64,000 nt of DNA from Hetaerina americana. Taxonomy: Eukaryota > Arthropoda > Insecta > Odonata > Calopterygidae. Location of the stretch: positions 52,501-116,500 of the forward strand of contig JAKTNV010000020.1 of the NCBI GenBank assembly GCA_022747635.1. The letters are read 5' to 3'. The notes beneath the pieces are model-generated. The model worked only from the letters and a program-made list of their open reading frames with translations. It was not told where the DNA came from and did no database searches. The position numbers were made by a program, and so were the translations under genes. Of the stretch, positions 55,724-64,000 are shown piece by piece; positions within the stretch are counted from its first letter, which is position 1; the number at the start of each line of letters is the position of its first letter.

Positions 55724-56135
55724 TACGTTGAATATTGCTAGCGAGAGGTTGCATCCTTGTCTTACTCCTTTGTTTATTTTGGCTTCTATTTTTCTCCATT
55801 TTTCATTTGAATTGTTATAACCTGATTCTTGTAGAGGTGATGGCTGATTCGTCTGCCGTTGTAGTCCATTCCAAACGCTCCTAGTATCTTGAACATTTTG
55901 TTCCATTGCACGTTGTAGAAGGCCTTCTCCAAGTCCACGAATGCCACATATATTTTACACACACGCTTATTTACGTGTCTCATCTTTTCGGCCAGTACCC
56001 TCAAGCTGAGAATTGCATCTCTAGCTCCTCGATTTTCCCTGAATCCGAATTGGTTTTCTGAAAGGTTTCCTTCTCTCCTTCCTTCTATTCGTCGGCTGAT
56101 TCTCCGAGTAAGTATTTTCGATATATCCGACACTT
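55724..56135 (-). pseudogene. RTE-B copy 1, N-side RT piece
   Basis: The minus strand encodes SDISKILTRRISRRIEGR, LSENQFGFRENRGARDAI, VDLEKAFYNVQW (DxxxAF motif) and NKGVRQGCNLSLAIFNV. RTE similarity stops at about 56135, so this host copy is itself 5' truncated. The other parts are at 54284-54435 and 50780-51486. Confidence 0.9.
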
Positions 56136-56139
56136 AAAG

Positions 56140-56605
56140 GCAAGTTTATCGTTCAATTTTGGGGTGGGGGAGTAGGAGGAGCCAGAATAAATGACCATTG
56201 CTGAATGGCCATGAGTCTGTTATTCCACAGGTGCAATTGCGGATTAGTGCCGCCATCATCGCATTTACGTGCCAATGAAAACATGAACAGCAGGGTGTTA
56301 CTTCGTTTTCAAATATTGGAATGCACTTTGAACTGAAACACTGTTTTGCAAATCACTGAAGTCATATCTATGCTGATGATCCTCGCTGTGCATGGCTAAA
56401 AAAACTTCCCAGATTCTGCTATGATATAGCATCCAAGCTACATGCGATTGCAAATGTCAAAGAACATGCAGCAGATGGGATTTTCATCAACTGAGAAGAT
56501 AATAAGAACTTGGCGAAGAAGGTAATGAGAGAGTAAGATAAGAAGATCATAGGAACTCTTGTTCCTTTAAAGCCCCCAAAATTGCAGAGTTTAAGAGGAT
56601 GCCTC
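56140..56605. other. No recognised gene
   Basis: Sequence between RTE-B copy 1 and the S2 SINE, with no coding or repeat signature I can name. Confidence 0.4.
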
Positions 56606-56607
56606 GA

Positions 56608-56770
56608 TAGCCTCGATACCTGGCTAAAGCACTCGGCCGGACATCGAGGGATCTGGGGTCGCATCCCGGTTAAGGCGAATGATTTTTACACTCAGACATT
56701 GTTGTATTAACAGATGATTCCGTTAAAAGTTACTGTTGCGGCATCTCCCGCAGTTTCTTTCGAATATACC
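56608..56770 (+). repeat. tRNA-derived SINE family S2
   Basis: TGGCTAAAGCACTCGG (A-box-like, 56622-56637) and GGTCGCATCC (B-box-like, 56657-56666) form a tRNA-like head. The body follows: GCGAATGATTTTTACACTC, GTTAAAAGTTACTGTTGCGG, CATCTCCCGCAGTTTC. Shared segments occur at 32310-32505 and 45165-45400. Confidence 0.75.
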
Positions 56771-56774
56771 ATAG

Positions 56775-58370
56775 CTGCCATTCCATTTTTACATATATAA
56801 ATAATTTTAAAATTAGAACAATAAATCCCTATGGAAAATCACGGAAAAAAGAGGTCTTATACCCTTGAAAATACAGTATATTACTAAAACAAAGGACAAC
56901 TGCAATGGTAAAAGCTATTTCATTAAAAATCATTCGAGGAGTACGGTTTAGCACCAAACTTGGCTCACTCAATTCAATCCCAAGCATCCAAAAGAAATAC
57001 GAATGTTTGCTGCAATGAGGGGTTCATGCGTGGGTTCTTTCATTCCTTGTCCACACGAAAATATCCCATTTCCTCTCTTTGATGGGCTGCTCCACAGAAG
57101 CCATTATCGACAGACAAAGGCCCTCACGAAATTAGAAATTTTTATTTAAATGATAGGCAGTGTTTGGGGGCTGTTTCACTTTCATGGTTATGCAATTGAA
57201 ACAGTAAATTTAAATTGTATGATATCATTATGTTCGTATTTATTTTGTTCTCTGGCGATTAATGTTGTGGCAAATGTGAAGTAAGATTTATTCTTCATCA
57301 AAATAAATGGAGGGGGAACTTCTGGTTTTAACTGATAATATTCTTCTGGATTTTATGGATTACGGTTGCGTTGGGCGGGGAATCCGGAATGTTTGCTAGG
57401 ACCTTCATTACACAACCAGTCATTGATGAAGTCTCACTGATACAATATAATATGACCCTAGCTTTCCTGCTGATATTGGACGTACTCAGTGAGGGCGTTT
57501 GTGGTGGTGCATCAATATTGTCCAAGCGCACTTTCTGTGGGTTAGTATTATAAGCCGTGAAATGATACGAGTAAGATAATGAAACTATAAATGGTGTGTG
57601 GTGTAATCTGACATCCAGATTAAAAGAACTATTGTTTGGGATTGACTCATTCCTATTCGTTAATTTTTCCGTTATCTCACGAGAGTTGTGCAATCACTTC
57701 TCATTTTCATGCTTAGCACAAGAGAATTGGTTTGAAACGCATAATGCAGTAGCAGACTACTTTTATGTCTCTATCGACGATATGGAGTGAAAACAATTGA
57801 CATAACTTCCTCCCTCTAACAACGACAGCACCGGGCAGCATCGTGGCAGCAGGACCAAAAGCAATGCCAGTACCCCACTGACATCAAGAAAAAGAATGTA
57901 GTCAAATTGCATGTCGTGGACCACTCAGAGCGGGTCTAGATGCTGGGAAAAGTGCATCGAGCTTAAAGGGGGTTGTGTAGTCAAATAAATAAAGACTAAC
58001 CAAATTAATCTGTTTTTTCCTAAGGACTTATTGAACATGAACCTTGAACCATGAACCAAGGATTTCGCGACGTCTTATCCGATGGAGGTTCCATACTGCT
58101 TCCGGGAAATACCGTCGCGTAGGTTGGCTTCTTGGACAACACTCTCGCCCCAGTCACGGATACGTCTTCGGGTCGAGGCGACCTGCGTCGCAATTTGGCC
58201 ACTGCATATACCTGTACACATATAGGAGACGCTGGCTGGCCCGGAGCGCTCCGATTGGTTGTCTCTTGGCGGTTAGGTGGAATCACCCTTTTCCGCGTCT
58301 AAGTCAGTGTGTAGCCGTCCTCACGGATGAAATTCTTCGGATTTTCCATTATTCCTACCGCTTCTCTTAT
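56775..58370. other. No confidently recognised gene
   Basis: Mostly AT-rich. At 58050-58301 a plus-strand frame (starting MNQGFRDVLSDGGSILLPGN) is open apart from one TAG and is richer in GC than its surroundings. I do not recognise it. It might be a relic of a coding exon. Confidence 0.35.
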
Positions 58371-58378
58371 AAGTCTCA

Positions 58379-59508
58379 TCTACATCTACATAATACCCCG
58401 CAAACCGCCGCAAGGGCATGTGGCGGGGGGTGTTAGGTCACCAACCATAAAAAGGAACAATACCACATGCAAAACAACAACGTGGAAAATTACACCCAAA
58501 GCACCGCAAACACTCATGCAAATATCCCTTCATCCAACACTCATGCAAACACATATACCGCAAACCAACAAAAAACTGCACCCCATGATGTAGCACGAAA
58601 GCCATCCTACAACACGGAAGCCAGGACACAACAAGCAAGAATCTGAAAACACCACTACAACATGAACATGCAACACAAAATGCTCTCCCCCCAAGGAGAC
58701 TGTGAAAGGCAGGGAATGCGACCCAATATTGCAGGTAGCAGGAATTTCCCCCCGCGGAGAGGGACGAGGGATTGAAAGGGAAACTTAAAAACAGATGAAC
58801 AGAACACGAATGAGGTCATACGGAAAGAATGGGTTATGATAACAAAACACACAAGGATAATCGAAGAGCATGCATTTAAATAGAACTAATTATTTTTAAA
58901 CGCTGAGGGTGGCAAATGGAATTTTTGCTAATATAACCCTGCAGTTGCTATCCCGTATTGTCCGTGGGAAGGAGTCCTTGAGTCGGCTAGTTCTGGCATC
59001 TATTTCCCGAATTTTATATGCATGATCCAAGCGACTAATGTATGTAGGAGTACGAATAATTTGCGAGACCTCGGTGCTGAAACATGCGGATCTGAATTTA
59101 TTTAGTGAGCATTGGGCACCTAGCATTGAATCATCTTTCTTCTAAAGATTCCCACCCCAACTCCAGAAGCATTTCAGTGACTCCTTTCGTTTTATCTTGC
59201 GAGTTTTTAACGAAACGGGCTGCCCGACGTTGAACCTTCTTAATAACCGGAATGAAGCCTTTTTCACTCGAATCCCCTACGATACATGCGTATTTTAAAT
59301 GAGGGTTTAGAAGAGCGTGGTAACAAAGTTCCTTGGCCTTGGAGTCCCTTCTGCCGACCATTCGTCTAATTAATCCCAATTTTTTATATGCTTGCCCGCA
59401 GACTTTACGCATGTGGGTCCCTCACTTAAAGTCTTCAGTGATTGTAACCCTTAGGTATTTTGCCGTATAAACTACTTGTAGGTCAACTACAAATACGAGT
59501 ATCTAACC
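58379..59508 (-). mobile_element. CR1-1 LINE, 5' truncated
   Basis: The 3' end at 58379 (CATCTACATCTACATAATAC, GC hairpin, long 3' UTR) is followed on the minus strand by decayed ORF2 C-terminus: frames at 59412-59131 (GLIRRMVGRRDSK) and 59126-58896 (DARTSRLKDS, RDSNCRVI). It carries small deletions relative to CR1-1 at 40 kb. Its truncated 5' end abuts the 3' end of a CR1-2 copy in the same orientation. Confidence 0.9.
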
Positions 59509-59509
59509 T

Positions 59510-61600
59510 ACTTAATACGCCGCAAGTCGCCGCAAGGGCGTGTGGCGGGGGGTGTCGGGGCAGCACCCGTAATTAAGAAAGACAAAAAAAAACGCATGCG
59601 AAAGCCACAAATTTATATCATCCGCAAAAAAAACATGGCATACACTCATGCAAGAACACATACACCCCACGGACATGCAAACACTCAAACCACCAACTAA
59701 CATATACATGCACCTACAAATAGACCTAATATCCTGGCAATGTCTTCTTTTTTTCCCACGAATTCAATGTTTCCAATATTTCTATAAGGACTTCAGTTCC
59801 TTACTATTATGATTTCAACTTTTTCGGGGAAATAATGAGTATTTCTATCCATCTCCCTTATTTTATCCTTGTTGGCTGTTCTACCTTTAAGTAGTGCGGG
59901 GCCATTATAATTCCGTTAGTGTCATCATTTGTTCTGAACCTTTCTAAAAGTCTAAGTCTCGCTTGTTCTCTTCGTATTTCAAGTGGTTCCCAGCCTAAAT
60001 CCCCTAAGAGACCTGTCACACTTGTGTTCTTATCACAACAATTTTTAACGAATCTAGCGGATTTTCTCTGGAATTTATCTAATTCCTTTAGGCAAATTTT
60101 CTCCCAAGGATCCCAAATACTTGCGGCATATTCCAAATGTCGCCTAACTAGAGCTAAACAACACCTCTCTTTTACTTTCTCATTACATTTCCTCAGTTCA
60201 AGCTCAAGGAAGCCGAGTTTCTTTGAAGCGGATCCGCATATTGCCCTGATATGTGCTTCCAATGAAAGGCGTGGTGTTAGAACTACCCCCTAATATTTAA
60301 CTTGATTTGGCGTAATCAGTAATTAACCCTCTATTTCGTAGTTTATGTCCCGTTCGCCGCTTCCTTTGTTCCAAAATTTCAAAACTGTGCATTGGTCTAT
60401 TTTAAGTATTTATCTCCATTCCTTGCACCAATCCGAGATTGTGTCTAGGTCTCCAGAGAGTAATTCGCAATTGTGTTTCGCAATATCTGCTCTTCCTAAA
60501 TCCATGCTGGTTGTGCGTTAGTATTTTCCTACTATCAAGAAATCTCATAATGTTAGTAACAATAATGAGTTCCAATATTTTACAAGAGATTGTTGTCAAA
60601 GAAATGGGTCGGTAGTTGGTTGGTTTATCCATATCGCCGCCTTTATAGATGGGAGTTATATGGGCTAGCTTCCAGTCGTCAGGCACTGAGCCTTCTTCTA
60701 TCGATTCTAGAAAAAACAAAACGTAAAAACGGGGCAATGTCTTCAACTAATTCCTTTAATATTCCAGCAGGTATTTCTTCCGGACCAGGTGCCTTGTGTC
60801 CTTTGATAATACGGAGCGCATGTAATATTCCCTGCTTGGTCAGTGTAAGATCGCTCATGTGTTCCCGTGTGGGTGTGGAGGATCGTTTGGTGCGTTTGTG
60901 TTTTTATGGTAGACGCTCTGGAAAAAATGGTTTAAAATATATGCCTTTTTCACGCTATCTGTTATAATTTCTTCGTTTTCCGTCGTCAAAGAATGTACAG
61001 TTGGATGTTTAGCCAGTATTTCCCTAACATAGGACCAGAATGACTTTGGATTTTCCTCAAGATATTCGCTTAGCATTTTGGATTTAAAACAGTGTAGTGC
61101 TGTGCGCATAATACTTTTCGCCTTACTACGACATTCTCTTAGTTGCTGTTTGGATGTATTCATATAAACTATATCGTCACTTTTTAAACTTTTTGAAAAT
61201 TGACTGCAGCCTTCTTTGCCTTCTTAATAACTATCTGACTTCCCCGTTGTACCATCTAGGTACCTTACAGTCGCATTTAAGTTTGGACGGGATGTACGTC
61301 TTCATTCCTTCGCGCAAAATACTTAAGAAATATTTCCAAGAGTTCTCTGAATCGGTCGCCAGTGTTTTTGTATTGTATTCTAGTAATTCTTTATTTAGAT
61401 ATTCTCGTAGCCCGCATTCACTAACATTACCATATTTAATGTATTTTGAGGCACCAATTTTCTTGATTCTACGTGGGTTACATGTTGCTTTAACGCAGGT
61501 GTTTATTTTTTCTATTATTTTTGTGATCTGAGAGGCGAAACTTGATCTGAAGTGACAAAAAGCGCTGGAATCTACTTTATTTATCCCAATACATGACCTG
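59510..61600 (-). pseudogene. CR1-2 LINE, decayed, 5' truncated
   Basis: The 3' end (GCCGCAAGTCGCCGCAAGGG) is at 59510. Upstream, frames at 60262-59858, 60746-60402 and 61163-60855 and a decayed frame to about 61540 give the ORF2 C-terminus, RT entry (IYKGGDMDKPTNYRPISL), the linker (SFWSYVREI, LNHFFQSVY) and part of the region before it (KVPRWYNGEVR). A deletion near 60470 removes the RT core between NQHGFRKSR and the thumb. It is paralogous to the intact copy at 52270-54135. Confidence 0.85.
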
Positions 61601-61682
61601 CGCTCTTGCCTACCAACTATGCTAAACCCTCGAAACGTGTTTAGATACAGAGAGTTTGTAAATAAAATCCAGTTGATCTTTT

Positions 61683-62003
61683 AAAGAAATTTCCCACTGA
61701 ACTTCCATTAAGGTTTAATAGCAATCCCCATTTTGAATACCATTTAGTAATTCAATATAGATCCTGTGCTAGCATCAAACGATCCTAATCCCCAGAGATC
61801 TCCCGATAAATCGCCGTGCCATCCGCGAACATCCTCCTCTTACTTTTCACTGCGCTGCTCAAATCGTCAACAAAAATGAAGAAAAGCAACGGCCCGATTG
61901 CACTTCCCTGAGGTACCCCCGAGGTCACTTGCACGCGGTCGGAACTAGCGCCGTCAAGGACTACCCTCTGTTCCCGCTCTGAAAGAAAGTCTTCAAAGAA
62001 AAT
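61683..62003 (-). pseudogene. CR1-1 LINE, internal RT fragment
   Basis: The minus strand encodes REQRVVLDGASSD, VTSGVPQGSAIGPLLFF, MFADGTAIYREISGD (FADD changed to FADG) and decayed TLNYN-type sequence. It matches CR1-1 at about 39465-39760 and is truncated at both ends. Confidence 0.8.
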
Positions 62004-62009
62004 CTATAA

Positions 62010-63900
62010 AGATCGCATCTATTTGCCTACCATTTTTACCCTATAAAAGTATGTGTGTAAATGATCCTAGTGAGGCCCTACAGGGGCAAGGATCCCTGGA
62101 AGTTTAACCCTTTAGGGCATCGGGAAACCGATCAGTCAGTCAGGATATATCGAAATCCACCAGGCAGCACGGAGAGGCATTCATGTACAGACTGGTGGGT
62201 CGCGGATGCGCGACTCTAATGAGCATCGCGGACAGGAGCCCAGAAAGAAAGGCCAAAGAAACGTCTGCGGAAGATTTCCGAAAAGACCTCGCCGCTGCGG
62301 TGCACTTCCGAGCACTTCCAGCCAGACGATCGAGAGTCGTGGAGATGAACGGCGAGAAGGGAGGGGGCACTAAATATTGAGGACACCACCTCCAATAATC
62401 GGTAAAAAAAATAACAAGTAACCCTCTCAAGACCTTCCCGAATGCAAGAGTTTATTATATATGTAATGACGACATCGAACACCTGAAAAGCCCAGCCTTG
62501 TTTCGCTAGACCCCACTCACCTTTGCCAAACAAGAGAGCGAGTGTTGGCGCCAAGCAAACGAGTGAGTACTGCGTGTTCAACGCACAAATTCAGACATTA
62601 AAAAGCAATTTAGCACTATTTACAAGATCTCCAAAAATATCTTTTAGCGAATAGTTATTTAAATATTATATTCATTGCTCTGCTCGCAAATTTTATTTAT
62701 ACCACACGATGACTGAAAATATACTGATGAATAATCAACTTTAGTTTTACCCTCATAGACTACTAACCGTGCCAGATTTCGCCGAGTTTCCGTCACACAA
62801 AGGGTAAATTTCGGACCACAGCATCCCGGAGTAGCTCAATAGGAACTGCTGCCAACGGCTGAGCCATGGTCCCGAACCATTCAATTATAAAGGTCAACCC
62901 TAAGAGGCAAGTGCCGGTGTTGTCACACCACATACTTACGAGGTTGAAAATGCCACATTACTGAAATTGATTATACAATTTATATTACATAATTATCATT
63001 CTGTGGCTAAACAATAAAACTGAATTTGAATCTTGTTTCAGTAATACCAGCACTCCCACAAGAAACGAAATCTGAAACTCGTATGTCATCGACGACCCAA
63101 CTGTCTCAATCAACGGTCCCGTCCAATCTTTCTGCGTCCTCCTCCGACAGAGTGACCAGGGGGGGGCAGCTCCCTCGCCACTCGGACAGTGCATTTGGGT
63201 AGAGGGCACGCGTTGCTGCTGCCGCACTGAAGTTACGAGCTCCAGCCGGCCGACATCCCTTCCTCTTTTGAAACAATCGCTCCGATGCACACGAGGTCGT
63301 CGGTGGACTCATGCAGTTTCGAAATCACTGCGACAAGTAGTCATTCGTCAACACATCTTGGTAAGAGTCGAGTCGAAAGGCGCGCACCGAGGCAAAGAAG
63401 GGGGGAATCCACGTTTCCAGGCTGCATAATGAAACGCACCAATATGGTAGTATTTCCAATCATTAAATGCAAGGCCAACTCGCCGGAGAAATACATAAAC
63501 AACAGTCCTACCTTCACACCGGAAATGATACAGCGAGAAAGAGCACGAATGACAAGGCGACTTTACCTGCAAAATAAGAGAAAAGAGAGAAAAATGATTC
63601 AACCCACAAGTGGACAAGACGTGTGATACATACGGCGGCTTTCTACAAGTTACTTCGTATTTCCCCCATGGGGCCGATGGAATAAGCGCCTTTTTTCCTC
63701 TGCAACAGGCCTCTCGTTCACCTTAGCTATTTTCTAATTTTTTCGACAATTTGCGGTAATTTCCTGACTTCTGATTACAACCAAAACCATAAATGTTTCT
63801 AGTTTCCAATAATTACACATTCCGGCCACCTATTTTACATATTTGCTACTCTGATTAGTTTCCATTCATTATGGGAAGGCTATCATCTAAAATATTTGTT
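62010..63900. other. No confidently recognised gene
   Basis: GC-richer blocks at about 62160-62380 and 63110-63290 have short open frames on both strands but no motif I recognise. A weak tRNA-like stretch at about 62824-62900 (GTAGCTCAATAGG) may be another SINE head. I looked here for the missing TM1 exon of the claudin-like gene and did not find one. Confidence 0.35.
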
Positions 63901-63907
63901 ATTATTT

Positions 63908-64000
63908 ATTAGGTAATCTACCGCTTAAGGTAGGTTTTCGGATGGACATAATTTATTTTATATTTTATCAGGTAATTTACCGGTTAAGGTAGGTTTTTGG
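63908..64000 (-). repeat. RTE-A 3' tail, two tandem copies
   Basis: GGTAATCTACCGCTTAAGG with GTAGGTTTT (from about 63912) and GGTAATTTACCGGTTAAGG with GTAGGTTTTTGG (from about 63971) repeat the terminal sequence of RTE-A copies 1 and 2 (16935, 23905). Orientation is minus, so an RTE-A element may continue beyond the window. Confidence 0.8.

Noticed and set aside
62985..63290. Candidate TM1 first exon for the claudin-like gene (hydrophobic ISFLVGVLVLL)
   Set aside because: No start codon context, donor site in phase 1 or loop Trp was found, and the hydrophobic run is too short.

Overview
This is eukaryotic, almost certainly arthropod (probably insect), nuclear DNA. The evidence is spliced exons with GT-AG introns on the minus strand, many kinds of animal non-LTR retrotransposon (CR1, RTE, L2-like, I/R1-like), mariner transposons, Penelope-like elements, tRNA-derived SINEs and TA microsatellites. 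I cannot name the species. There is no operon-like or bacterial content.

One host gene is supported. It is a claudin-superfamily four-transmembrane protein on the minus strand, with its last four exons at 25056-25163, 14291-14455, 5618-5715 and 2428-2949. The splice phases agree at every junction, and the joined protein runs from extracellular loop 1 through TM2, TM3, loop 2 and TM4 to a long cytoplasmic tail ending in a PDZ-type motif. The exon with the start codon and TM1 was not found and is probably upstream (higher coordinates), outside the window or buried in repeats.

The rest is mostly transposable elements. 1-25 kb: gene exons and introns with old mariners, an L2/CR1-like LINE carrying a 58-bp perfect palindrome, a Penelope fragment, a degenerate minisatellite, and two RTE-A elements head to head at 16.9-23.9 kb that share a nearly identical 945-bp tract. 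25-34 kb: mariner, retroelement, RTE-A, CR1, I/R1-type LINE and SINE fragments. 34.6-43.5 kb: an RTE-B element split by a near full-length CR1 (with an intact esterase ORF1) and by a mariner. 43.5-50.8 kb: CR1, mariner, SINE and Penelope relics, the last bounded by TA arrays, then about 2.7 kb without a recognised gene. 50.8-56.1 kb: a second RTE-B copy split by a 5'-truncated CR1 and by a mariner that itself holds another CR1. 56-64 kb: more CR1 pieces, a SINE, and RTE-A 3' tails at the window end.

No element here looks fully autonomous: each has stops, frameshifts, truncation or internal deletion. The most informative features are historical: nested insertions whose target sites can still be read, a probable gene-conversion tract, snap-back inverted duplications, and hammerhead-like motifs at Penelope ends.
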